A stretch of DNA of 48,900 nt from an uncultured Desulfovibrio sp. (GTDB lineage Bacteria > Desulfobacterota > Desulfovibrionia > Desulfovibrionales > Desulfovibrionaceae). The notes beneath the pieces are model-generated. The model was not told the origin of the DNA. It did not search any database and worked only from the letters and a program-made list of their open reading frames with translations. Below, in pieces: positions 1 to 6,940 of this stretch. Both the position numbers and the translations under genes were made by a program. The stretch lies in NCBI RefSeq assembly GCF_944324525.1, contig NZ_CALUWS010000021.1:1-48900 (forward strand). Direction: 5' to 3'. Every line of letters begins with the position of its first letter. Within the stretch, counting starts at the first letter, position 1.

Positions 1-99
1 GTCTTCGCAAACAAATCCTAACCTGCTTGGCGAGCTGCTTCCATTTTTAAATGTGCGAAACTTTCTGTACGTTATCGGGGAGGCTCCCCTGACATGAAC

Positions 100-135
100 A
101 AAACGGCAGCCGTCATCTCTGACGGCTGCCGTTTT
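100..135 (-). terminator. Intrinsic terminator after tRNA-CAU
   Basis: A perfect inverted repeat with 16-nt arms (100-115 and 120-135) and a 4-nt loop lies 6 bp beyond the CCA end of the tRNA on the minus strand. The arms end in four A or T, so the hairpin closes with a short U-tract in either direction. It probably ends the transcript carrying the tRNA, and possibly sufC-sufBD upstream of it. Confidence 0.75.
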
Positions 136-141
136 CTTGCA

Positions 142-217
142 TGGTGGGCCCACCAGGCTTCGAACCTGGGACCTGCCGGTTATGAGCCGGAGGCTCTACC
201 AACTGAGCTATAGGCCC
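142..217 (-). tRNA. tRNA with CAU anticodon (tRNA-Met, or tRNA-Ile2)
   Basis: On the minus strand a 76-nt cloverleaf can be drawn: acceptor GGGCCTA/TGGGCCC, D-stem GCTC/GAGC, anticodon loop CTCATAA with anticodon CAU, T-arm CCAGG-TTCGAAG-CCTGG, discriminator A and an encoded CCA end. The anticodon stem lacks the three consecutive G:C pairs of initiator tRNA, so this is elongator tRNA-Met or the lysidine-modified tRNA-Ile2. The sequence alone does not decide between them. The outermost anticodon-stem pair (27-43) appears mismatched. It lies 54 bp downstream of the sufBD-type gene on the same strand and is followed by a terminator. Confidence 0.93.
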
Positions 218-271
218 GCGTGGCGCACTATAGCCGCAAGCCGGGCCGCGGGTCAAGCGCGCGATATGGCC

Positions 272-1435
272 TTACATGGCGTTGCCGCACTGCAGCAGAC
301 GGATCTGCTCGTCCATGGCCTTCCTGAGCGGCGCGGGCAGTCCCATGATGTCCACGTTGAGGAAGCCGCGTACGATGGTGGCCGCCGCTTCGTCTTCGTC
401 CAGACCGCGGGCCATGAGGTACTCGATCTCTTCCTGCGCGATCTTGCCCACCGCCGCCTCGTGGGAGAGCTCCACGCCGTCCTGATTGCTGTCCAGCTCG
501 GGGATGGCGTGCATGCGGCCGTTGCCGAGGATGAGGCCCTTGCATTCCAGATGGCCCTTGACGGGCGTGGCCCCCGCGCCGATGAAGCCGCGATTGATGA
601 TGGTGCCGCCCGTGGTCACCGCGCGGGAGATGATCTCGCCGCGCGTGTGCGGGGCATTGAGCTCGATGCGGTTGCCGCTGTCCACATGGGAGCCTTCGGG
701 CGCCACGATGACCGAATCGAAGCGGGCCACGGCCCCTTCTCCGGCCAGGGTGATGCCGGGATACATCTGCAGATCCCCCACGGGCTTGAGCAGGATGTAA
801 TTGTTCTGGAAGACGCCCCCGGCTTCCACACGTCCGGCGGAGCGCGGCCGCACGGTGGTGCTCTCGCCCCAGTTGTGGATCATGGTGAAGGTCAGCTTGC
901 CGCCCTTCTCCACATAATATTCCGTTATGCCGAGGTGGGCGGAGTGCTCCGCGTCATGGGCCGTGGCGCAGCCGCCCAGGACGTGCAGCTCCGCGCCTTC
1001 CTCCACGATGACGATGTTATGGATGCTCTGGCCCGCGCCGTGGCCCTTGATGAACATGCAGGACTGCACAGGCTCGGTCAGCTTGACGCCCTTGGTCACC
1101 CGCATGAAGTAGCCGCCGTTGCAGTGCTCGCGCGTGAGGCGGGTGAATTCGTCCTTTTCGGGATCGAGCAGACGCCAGTAGTGCTGGGGCAGGCCGTCGT
1201 ACTTGGCGAGCGCGGCGCGGATGTCCATGAGTTCGAGGCCCTCATGGCGCGTGCCGCAATGCACGTCCGCATGGTTGAGCTGCATGAAGGTGCCGCTGAC
1301 CTGCTTGTCCTGCACGTCGATGCCGGCAAGGACGAGGCGCTCGCGGTCCTGCGCGGACAGGGCCGTCAGGTCCTGGATGGGGGCGGCATGCTCGCCGCCG
1401 GTGAAGTTGAAGCGGGAAAGATCGACTGTGCTCAT
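272..1435 (-). CDS. SufB/SufD-type Fe-S cluster scaffold protein (387 aa)
   Basis: This is a SufBD-family protein, the scaffold partner of the SufC ATPase in iron-sulfur cluster assembly. The C-terminal two-thirds has the right-handed beta-helix style of the family, with stretches such as NAPHTRGEIISRAV and KGHLECKGLILGNG and the closing ELSHEAAVGKIA, which is diagnostic of SufB/SufD. The start at 1435 is preceded by GGAGG and overlaps the sufC stop codon as ATGA, so the pair is translationally coupled. At 387 aa it is shorter than SufB of E. coli (about 495 aa). No second SufBD paralogue, SufS, SufE, SufU or IscR-like regulator is next to it. The layout matches the minimal two-gene SufC-SufB systems of anaerobes. 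Whether it acts as SufB or SufD cannot be settled by eye. Confidence 0.9.
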   Translation of the reverse strand: MSTVDLSRFNFTGGEHAAPIQDLTALSAQDRERLVLAGIDVQDKQVSGTFMQLNHADVHCGTRHEGLELMDIRAALAKYDGLPQHYWRLLDPEKDEFTRLTREHCNGGYFMRVTKGVKLTEPVQSCMFIKGHGAGQSIHNIVIVEEGAELHVLGGCATAHDAEHSAHLGITEYYVEKGGKLTFTMIHNWGESTTVRPRSAGRVEAGGVFQNNYILLKPVGDLQMYPGITLAGEGAVARFDSVIVAPEGSHVDSGNRIELNAPHTRGEIISRAVTTGGTIINRGFIGAGATPVKGHLECKGLILGNGRMHAIPELDSNQDGVELSHEAAVGKIAQEEIEYLMARGLDEDEAAATIVRGFLNVDIMGLPAPLRKAMDEQIRLLQCGNAM

Positions 1436-2226
1436 ATCAGCGGGGCCTCCATGATCTTGCCGTAGCTGTCGCCGGCAAGGCAGCGCAGGCATTCCTGATA
1501 GCCGTGATTGGCGATGTGGTCGAGGATGACGCGCGGCCGGGCTTCGCAGCAGAGCTTGCCATGATACATGACCTGCCCGCGGTCGGCGTTGACGTACTCC
1601 AGAATGTGCCCGGTATGGGTGATGATGAGCCCGCTGGTGGTGCGGTTGCGGCTGCGCTCGCGCAGGGTGGCGCTACAGCAGGCGGGCACGCCGTCCAGCA
1701 GTTCGCGGACGGTATGGCCGACCAGCGCCATATTTTCCAGGTCCACGCCGGACTCCGGTTCGTCGAAGAGCAGCAGGCGCGGCTGCTGGGCCATGAGCTG
1801 GAGCAGTTCGGAACGCTTGATCTCGCCGCCGGAGAAGCCCGCGTTGACGTCACGGTCGAGGAAGGTGTCGAAGTGGACGCGTTTGGCCATCTGCGTGATG
1901 TCCATTTCCCGTCCGCGGCCGCAGAGCTCCACCATGCGGCGGGTGGGCAGGCCGTGGATGGTGGGCGGCCGCTGGAAGGACATGCCGATGCCCAGACGCG
2001 CCCGCTCGTGCATGGGGGCGTGGGTGATGTCCTTGCCGTCAAAGATGATGCTGCCCCGCGTCACTTCATAACCGGAAAAGCCCATGAGCGTCATGAGCAG
2101 GGTGGTCTTTCCCGAGCCGTTGGGGCCGAACAGGATAAAGGTTTCGCCGGATTCGATGGTCAGGTCGATGCCGCGCAGGACGGGCGTACCGTGCACCGAA
2201 ACATGCAGATCTCGTATTTCGAGCAT
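1432..2226 (-). CDS. sufC: Fe-S cluster assembly ATPase SufC (264 aa)
   Basis: This is an ABC-type ATPase that energises Fe-S assembly on the SufBD scaffold; it is cytoplasmic and not a transporter. It has Walker A GPNGSGKTT (residues 34-42), a Q-loop near 85, signature FSGGEIKRSE (131-140), Walker B LLLFDEPESG (151-160) and an H-loop histidine near 204. FSGGE followed by KRSE is typical of SufC. Two in-frame ATGs exist, at 2232 and 2226. The latter has GAGG at good spacing, whereas at 2232 the same GAGG directly abuts the codon, so 2226 was chosen. The segment between Walker B and the H-loop (about 180-199) is longer and more basic than usual. It is first in a two-gene operon with the SufBD gene. 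Confidence 0.92.
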   Translation of the reverse strand: MLEIRDLHVSVHGTPVLRGIDLTIESGETFILFGPNGSGKTTLLMTLMGFSGYEVTRGSIIFDGKDITHAPMHERARLGIGMSFQRPPTIHGLPTRRMVELCGRGREMDITQMAKRVHFDTFLDRDVNAGFSGGEIKRSELLQLMAQQPRLLLFDEPESGVDLENMALVGHTVRELLDGVPACCSATLRERSRNRTTSGLIITHTGHILEYVNADRGQVMYHGKLCCEARPRVILDHIANHGYQECLRCLAGDSYGKIMEAPLI

Positions 2227-2232
2227 GTTCAT

Positions 2233-2531
2233 CCTCAAGCTTGAGACGGGCGCCCGCAGGCGCTGTTGGCTGGCGGCAGTTCCGGCGAAGCGGCCGGGAC
2301 GCGCCGGGAAAACGAAAGGTCTCCGGCCGGTGGCGGCGGGCAGCCGTCCATCCGGGCCAGGGGATGCCGATGCGCCACAGACGGCCATCGGGCCCGCGCA
2401 TAATCGCAGACTTGTTCCGCGCTGTCCAGCCCGGCCGGACAATTTCCGCCGGGGCAAAGCTTGCGCCGGGCAGGGCAAGCGGCTAGTATCCCCCAGCAAG
2501 AGAACGCGCCGCGGCGCATGAGGAGGTTTGC
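2233..2531. other. Divergent intergenic region sufC / hldD
   Basis: About 300 bp separate the divergent sufC and hldD starts. No supported gene is seen; longer open frames here are antisense or lack ribosome sites. A perfect 12-bp palindrome (CTCAAGCTTGAG, 2234-2245) lies just upstream of the sufC ribosome site. A candidate hldD promoter sits at 2461-2489. No obvious binding site for an Fe-S regulator was recognised. Confidence 0.6.
2461..2489 (+). promoter_or_regulatory. Candidate sigma70 promoter for hldD
   Basis: TTGCGC (2461-2466), a 17-bp spacer and TAGTAT (2484-2489) lie 43 bp before the hldD start codon. Four -35 and four -10 positions match consensus. A strong ribosome site (GAGGAGG) follows. 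This is a prediction from motif and spacing only. Confidence 0.5.
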
Positions 2532-3503
2532 ATGTACATCATTACCGGGGGCGCGGGCTTCATCGGCAGCGCCATGCTGTGGCAGCTCAATCAGCAGGGC
2601 ATCGACGACGTGGTGCTGGTGGATCATCTGGGCACGGACGACAAATGGCGCAATCTGGTCAAGCTGACCTATGCCGACTACATCCACCGGGAGCGTTTCC
2701 GCGACCTTCTCCTGCGTGATGCCCTGCCGTGGAAGGTGGAGGCCATCATCCACCTCGGCGCCTGCTCCGACACCACGGAGGCCGACGGCGACTTCCTCAT
2801 GGAGAACAACTTCCAGTTCAGCCGGGACATCTGCCGTTATGCCCTGGCCAAGGGCGCGCGCTTCATCCATGCCAGTTCCGCCGCCACCTACGGCGACGGC
2901 TCGCTGGGTTTCAGCGACGATCCCGACCTGCTGCCGAAGCTGCGGCCGCTCAACCTCTATGCCTATTCCAAGCACCTGTTCGACCTCTGGCTGGTGCGCC
3001 ACGGGCTGGAGAAGGAGGTGGCGAGCCTCAAGTTCTTCAATGTCTACGGCCCCAACGAATACCACAAGGGCGAGATGCGCAGCGTCGCCTGCAAGGCCTA
3101 CAAGCAGATCACCAAGCATGGCGATCTGGAACTTTTCCGTTCCACCAGTCCGGATATCTCCGACGGCGAGCAGAAGCGGGACTTCGTCTACGTCAAGGAC
3201 TGCACGGCCCTCATGAGCTGGCTGCTGGAGAACCGCCACGTCAACGGCATCCACAACGTGGGCAGCGGCCGGGCCCGCAGCTTCAACGATCTGGGCCGAG
3301 CCGTGTTCAGCGCCATGCAGCGCTCCTGCCGCATCACCTATGTGGACATGCCGCGCATGCTGCACGGCAAGTATCAGAACTTCACCCAGGCGGACATGAA
3401 CTGGCTGGACAAGGTGGGCTGCCCCCTCAAGATGACCAGCCTCGAGGACGGCGTGACGGATTTCGTGCAGAATTACCTGTCGCAGCCCGACCCCTATCTT
3501 TAG
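2532..3503 (+). CDS. hldD: ADP-L-glycero-D-manno-heptose-6-epimerase (323 aa)
   Basis: It converts ADP-D-glycero-D-manno-heptose to the L-glycero form, the last step in making the nucleotide heptose for LPS inner core. It is an extended SDR protein: the nucleotide-binding motif GGAGFIGS is at residues 6-13, the catalytic Y-x3-K is YAYSK (143-147), and the family-typical stretches HLGACSDTTE (75-84), KFFNVYGPNE and GEMRSVACKAY are present. Its length matches the family (about 310-330 aa). The start has GAGGAGG eight bases upstream. It is monocistronic here, divergent from sufC. Its TAG stop codon is also the first three bases of repeat A1. Its presence implies a heptose-containing LPS core. 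Confidence 0.95.
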   Translation: MYIITGGAGFIGSAMLWQLNQQGIDDVVLVDHLGTDDKWRNLVKLTYADYIHRERFRDLLLRDALPWKVEAIIHLGACSDTTEADGDFLMENNFQFSRDICRYALAKGARFIHASSAATYGDGSLGFSDDPDLLPKLRPLNLYAYSKHLFDLWLVRHGLEKEVASLKFFNVYGPNEYHKGEMRSVACKAYKQITKHGDLELFRSTSPDISDGEQKRDFVYVKDCTALMSWLLENRHVNGIHNVGSGRARSFNDLGRAVFSAMQRSCRITYVDMPRMLHGKYQNFTQADMNWLDKVGCPLKMTSLEDGVTDFVQNYLSQPDPYL

Positions 3504-3610
3504 GGCCTGTTGAAACGAATTTTACAAACAATTTTAATGGGTAAAAAAGAAAATCGTTCACGTTCCATTTGTCTTTGGGGCGGGGACGCCTCGTGTTCCT
3601 GACGCTTCCC
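3501..3610 (+). repeat. Family A MITE-like repeat, copy A1 (left part)
   Basis: It begins TAGGGCCTGTTGAAAC, with the TAG being the hldD stop codon. It continues through an AT-rich segment containing TTTTACAAA and then a GC-rich block containing GCCTCGTGTTCCTGACGC. The same order of blocks is found at 5396-5539 and 33493-33610. A segment matching the right end of copy A2 (CCTTCCCCCAACAAACAGCG and onward) lies at 4097-4133, so A1 may be split by later insertions in 3611-4096. No coding capacity. Confidence 0.7.
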
Positions 3611-3746
3611 ACGGTAAAAGCACGCTGGGGAAGAGATGGAGGCTTGAGGGGAAGGATGACGAGAACGCCTTTTCTCGCTTCCTGCGAAAAGACTGGCCCC
3701 TCCCGTGCCGGCGGCGATCCGACGGGCGGCCGGAGGCCGTGTCCGT

Positions 3747-3788
3747 TAGGCGACGAAGGAGCCTTACGGACATCGACAGCAGAGCGCG
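3747..3788. repeat. 42-bp direct repeat, copy 1
   Basis: Identical over 42 bp to 4047-4088, exactly 300 bp away. It starts TAGGCGACGAAGGAG and ends CAGCAGAGCGCG. Flanking bases differ on both sides, so the repeat has sharp limits. Confidence 0.9.
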
Positions 3789-3967
3789 ACCGAAAGGCGG
3801 CCCGGAGGGCCGTGCCCGTTAAGGTCAGGACTCATTATCAGGCAATATGTTCTGACTGAGATATTTTTATAACTTGTTGTAAAATAAATACTTATTTTTA
3901 TAATCTGAGGTTTTTTGTTTCCAATTACTTTTACCCAAGTAGCGGGTTTTGGGGAAGATGGGGGAGT

Positions 3968-4023
3968 GTGAGGGGGAAGAAACCCCTTTTTGCCGCGAGC
4001 AAAAGGGGTTTCTTCCCCCTCAC
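3968..4023. repeat. Perfect 23-bp stem hairpin, purine-rich arm
   Basis: Arms 3968-3990 (GTGAGGGGGAAGAAACCCC plus TTTT) and 4001-4023 are perfectly complementary around a 10-nt loop. It sits between convergent hldD and the methyltransferase gene, so it could act as a bidirectional terminator or transcript end. It resembles the hairpins at 28877-28926 and 48300-48352. Confidence 0.85.
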
Positions 4024-4046
4024 AAAAGAGTAATGAGTCCTGAGCC

Positions 4047-4088
4047 TAGGCGACGAAGGAGCCTTACGGACATCGACAGCAGAGCGCG
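4047..4088. repeat. 42-bp direct repeat, copy 2
   Basis: Second copy of the 42-bp unit at 3747-3788; identical sequence. Confidence 0.9.
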
Positions 4089-4123
4089 GGGGTCCCCTTC
4101 CCCCAACAAACAGCGAAGAGTGT

Positions 4124-4269
4124 CGACAGGCCGCATGGTTTGGAACGCTTGCCTTCCAAACCATGCGGCCTGTCGTTGTGCGGAAAAAGCGCCGTCACTC
4201 CGCTCATGTCGGGCCGGGCGACTTGTACCGCCGCCTCGTGTCCCGCCTTTTCACCGGCAAAACGTTCTA
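4124..4269 (-). repeat. Family B MITE-like repeat, copy B1
   Basis: On the minus strand it starts TAGAACGTTTTGCC, where TAG is the methyltransferase stop codon. It continues through the family B core (GAGGCGGC, GCCCGGCC, GAGCGG, CTTTTTCCGC, CGACAGGCCGCATGG). Its far end is altered: a perfect 22-bp palindrome (4124-4145 and 4154-4175, 8-nt loop) replaces the usual terminal repeat and joins a family A right end. It is co-directional with the gene it follows. Confidence 0.8.
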
Positions 4270-5244
4270 TGCGTCCTTGCGGGCAACCACGGTCAGGGTC
4301 AGCCCTCTACCGAGACTTTCCGCCACCCTGTCGATGACGGGCGTAAAGAGGGTGCGGTCAAACCAGCAGACGGCTCGGGTCAATGCGGAAGGTCTGCCGC
4401 GCAGCATGCCGCAAAATTCGGGCCGGCGGCCGGGGGCTCTGTGCTGGGCGACGATATCGGCCAGCGGTTCGCCGGCAAGGCGTTTGAGCAGAAAGACCAG
4501 CAGCCCCCTGTGGCTGCCCGTGAAGATCTTCTGGTCGAAGCAGTGCCGGACAGGCTGCATGCCGTATTCCCGCAGCAGCCGGTCGAAGCTGCGGGGCGTG
4601 AAGAGGTTGAGGTGACGGGGGATGTCGTCCCCCTGCATATAACGGCCGGGGATGCTGTCAAAATTGGTGACAAGGGCGATGAAGATGCCGCCGGGCTTGA
4701 GCATGCGGGATATGTTGCGCATGGTGTCCCGCAGATCGTAGACATGCTCCATGACGGCCCAGGCCGTGATGACGTCAAAGGAGTTGTCGTCGTAGAGCCC
4801 GGCAAGGTCGCCGCCGTACTGGATGGGAAGGCCGCTCTGGTTGCTGAGCGATGTCGTCCAGTCGTATCCGTGGGCGGTCCAGCCCTGTTGCTGCGCATAA
4901 GCCACGAATTCCCCGCCGGCGCAGCCAAGGTCAAGCAGCCGTCCGCCCGCGGCCTGCCCCGCATGGGCGCGGACAAGCTCCATCTTGTGGCGCAGGGGGG
5001 CCTCCTGTCCCGAGCTGTCGTGGTTGGTGGCGTAGAAAGTGGGCGGATAGAAGGTACGCAGAGCGGCTTCCGTCGGTCTGTCCAGGATGTAGCCCATGCC
5101 GCACGTCCTGCAGCGGACGATGGTAAAGACATGCGGTGAGCAGCAGAACCGCAGATCGGGACGCCGGAAGGCGAGGGAATAGTCGTCGCTCCGGCAGACA
5201 GGGCAGAGGGCATGCTCCACGTTCAGGGGGGCTTCGCTCATCAT
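4267..5244 (-). CDS. Class I SAM-dependent methyltransferase with N-terminal zinc ribbon (325 aa)
   Basis: An N-terminal four-cysteine zinc ribbon (C14, C17, C45, C48) is followed by a class I SAM-binding fold: motif I LLDLGCAGGEF (about 103-113) and post-motif segments with SFDVITAWAVMEHV and MLKPGGIF. Such zinc-ribbon methyltransferases are common in polysaccharide clusters, where they act on sugars, but the substrate is unknown. The start at 5244 (MMSEAP) has GGAG upstream; in-frame sequence further upstream lies in repeat B6 and is not family-like. It is last in the minus-strand glycan cluster, 292 bp after the preceding gene. Its TAG stop forms the end of repeat B1. Confidence 0.85.
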   Translation of the reverse strand: MMSEAPLNVEHALCPVCRSDDYSLAFRRPDLRFCCSPHVFTIVRCRTCGMGYILDRPTEAALRTFYPPTFYATNHDSSGQEAPLRHKMELVRAHAGQAAGGRLLDLGCAGGEFVAYAQQQGWTAHGYDWTTSLSNQSGLPIQYGGDLAGLYDDNSFDVITAWAVMEHVYDLRDTMRNISRMLKPGGIFIALVTNFDSIPGRYMQGDDIPRHLNLFTPRSFDRLLREYGMQPVRHCFDQKIFTGSHRGLLVFLLKRLAGEPLADIVAQHRAPGRRPEFCGMLRGRPSALTRAVCWFDRTLFTPVIDRVAESLGRGLTLTVVARKDA

Positions 5245-5536
5245 GTCGGCTCCATGTCGTCCATGTCGTTTATTTTTTGTCAGCGCAAAGGTCTTGCGCC
5301 GTGTCCCGCTTCGCCCCGAATGGGGGAAACGACGAACGCCTGTCCTTAGAGCGTTTCCAGTTTGAAACGCTTTGCGTTCCAAACCCTACGACCCGTAGAG
5401 TGTCAACACAAATTTTACAAATGATTTTGATAGATAAACTAAATAAGCCATGCACGCTCCGCTTGCCTTTGGGACAGGGTTGCCTCGTGTCCCTGATCCT
5501 TCCCCCAAAAACAAGCAGCGAATAGTGTTAACAGGC
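5245..5536. other. Gene-free gap holding repeats B6 and A2
   Basis: 292 bp between two co-directional genes of the glycan cluster. About 195 bp of it is a truncated family B element joined to a family A element. The remaining 100 bp (5245-5346) shows no gene or recognised motif. Confidence 0.7.
5347..5395 (-). repeat. Family B repeat, truncated copy B6
   Basis: Only the distal third is present: the terminal TAGAGCGTTT and the stem GTTTGAAACGC / GCGTTCCAAAC. It is joined directly to family A copy A2. It is oriented with transcription on the minus strand, like the other family B copies. Confidence 0.7.
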
Positions 5537-5539
5537 CTA
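5396..5539 (+). repeat. Family A MITE-like repeat, copy A2 (most complete)
   Basis: Left end TAGAGTGTCAACACAAATT, AT-rich middle with TTTTACAAATGATTTT, GC-rich block GGTTGCCTCGTGTCCCTG, right end AGTGTTAACAGGCCTA. The right end read on the minus strand, TAGGCCTGTTAACA, matches the left end of A1 (TAGGGCCTGTTGAA), giving an imperfect terminal inverted repeat. The CTA at 5537-5539 is the stop codon (TAG) of the minus-strand glycosyltransferase. Confidence 0.75.
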
Positions 5540-6847
5540 AAAAATCAAGCCGGCCCGTGTGGCTGAGGGGATGCACCGGCGATACCACTGGCAGCCGCGA
5601 ACCATGCTGTTCCCCTGGTTGTACAGAGCAAGGCGCTGCGGGTCCTGCTCAGGGATAAACTGGCGGCTGAAGAAGGGATAGAAGAACAGCCGCATCTTGT
5701 TTTCTTCAGCTTCCGGATCGGCAAGATAATCCAGGATCTGCTGGCAGCGTTTGGCGGGGGAATACTGTTCCGCAAGATAGCGGGGGCCTTCGGCGGCAAG
5801 CTGGTTCCGGCGGCGCTGGTCGAGGATGAGCTGGGCCAGCGTTTCCGGAGCGCTTTCCGTCCGCAGGGTGACGACGGGCGCACTCATGAAGCCGTCGATA
5901 TCGTTGTGCCGCCACCAGCGATCGCGCAATTCCTCGAAGCTGCCGGAAAAGCCCAGGAGGCGCATGGTCATGGCGGCGTAACGGTCAAAGAGCTTTCGCG
6001 CGTGCGTTATGCCGTAGTCGGCCACCACGCAGCCCGCCGCCAGGGCTTCGTATACGCTTCGGCCGCTGTACTGCATGGAGTTGCAAAAGATGTCCGCTGA
6101 AGCGAACTCTTTAGCCATTTCCCCGTGGGGGATGCCCTGGATCATCTTGAAGCCGAACTGTAGTCCCAGACTACGCAGCGCCTCAAGCGTTTGCAGGAGG
6201 GGGACGGTTCCTTTGGCGGCCGTTTTGGAAGGCGCATGCAGGATGACCGGGACCTGGCGTTGCGGAGGATGCGGCAGCGGATCTTCCGGCGCCGCATACA
6301 GCCAGCCGCCGGAAACCATGCTGGGGCGCAGGCCCATGCGGGCCACGCCGATGAGCAGGTCGGCATAGCGCTCGGCCATGCGGAGATAGTTCAAACGCTG
6401 CTGCAGACTTGCCAGGTCTTTCGCCAGATAGCCGGTGGCGGTGGCCATTTCATCTTCCTTGCCGGCCTGTTCTTCCACTTCCGGTTCACGGATCTCCGAG
6501 CCGCAAAAGCGAACGACGATCTTCTTGCCGAGCTTTTTCAGCTCGGGCAGGTCGCTGGCATCTTCCCGGAAACTGTTCCAGATGAACATGCAGACGTCGG
6601 CTTCCAGCGCCTTTTGCCAAGCGTGTCGCCGCACATTCGTCGCATAGGCTCTACGTTCCTGCTCCGTGGCCTGGCGGCGGGCGAAGCGGGTATTCACGAC
6701 ATGGGCGATGTTCAGGTCCACGGCGTCGCTCGTGATGGCGCTCGATGACTCCGTGACGCAAAAGACTTCGTGCCCCAATGCCCTGAAGCCGGCGCCGTAG
6801 TCGGACATCAGGCTGCCGGTATTCTGCATGCCGATAAATATTTTCAT
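5537..6847 (-). CDS. GT-B fold glycosyltransferase, GT4-like (436 aa)
   Basis: The N-terminus (MKIFIGMQNTGS, then YGAGFRALGHEVF) looks like a GT-B acceptor domain. The C-terminal half has the GT4-style donor region: PVILHAPSK, ADIFCNSMQY and SVYEALAAGCVVADYG, resembling the E-x7-E region, though divergent. It probably transfers a sugar in glycan or LPS assembly; donor and acceptor are unknown. The start at 6847 has AGGAG seven bases upstream. The gene lies 93 bp downstream of the radical SAM gene on the same strand. Its stop codon TAG coincides with the end of repeat A2. The last 25 residues (after NQGNSMVRG) are unlike typical GT4 ends and have no clear counterpart. Confidence 0.72.
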   Translation of the reverse strand: MKIFIGMQNTGSLMSDYGAGFRALGHEVFCVTESSSAITSDAVDLNIAHVVNTRFARRQATEQERRAYATNVRRHAWQKALEADVCMFIWNSFREDASDLPELKKLGKKIVVRFCGSEIREPEVEEQAGKEDEMATATGYLAKDLASLQQRLNYLRMAERYADLLIGVARMGLRPSMVSGGWLYAAPEDPLPHPPQRQVPVILHAPSKTAAKGTVPLLQTLEALRSLGLQFGFKMIQGIPHGEMAKEFASADIFCNSMQYSGRSVYEALAAGCVVADYGITHARKLFDRYAAMTMRLLGFSGSFEELRDRWWRHNDIDGFMSAPVVTLRTESAPETLAQLILDQRRRNQLAAEGPRYLAEQYSPAKRCQQILDYLADPEAEENKMRLFFYPFFSRQFIPEQDPQRLALYNQGNSMVRGCQWYRRCIPSATRAGLIF

Positions 6848-6940
6848 AAGCGAACTCCTGCGCTTCGGTAACTTCTGCGGATCTTGCGGAGCCTGCCGGC
6901 CCCGGCAGCGCGAAAACCGCCGCGCCTGCGGGCATCGGCC

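Larger units (their letters stand above)
3504..4266. other. Gene-free repeat mosaic between hldD and the methyltransferase gene
   Basis: 763 bp without a supportable gene. It holds, in order: family A left part (to about 3610); an imperfect tandem GC-rich motif (about 3723-3748 and 3796-3822); the first 42-bp direct repeat (3747-3788); an inverted 13-bp repeat (TCAGGACTCATTA at 3825-3837 and its complement at 4031-4043) enclosing an AT-rich stretch and a 23-bp perfect hairpin; the second 42-bp direct repeat (4047-4088); a family A right end (4097-4133); and family B copy B1. Base composition swings from very GC-rich to AT-rich. It reads as layered insertions rather than a decayed gene. Confidence 0.7.

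Noticed and set aside
142-217. tRNA gene as an integration site with a genomic island to its left
   Set aside because: Only 141 bp lie beyond the tRNA in this window, with a terminator and no integrase or duplicated tRNA end, so it cannot be assessed.
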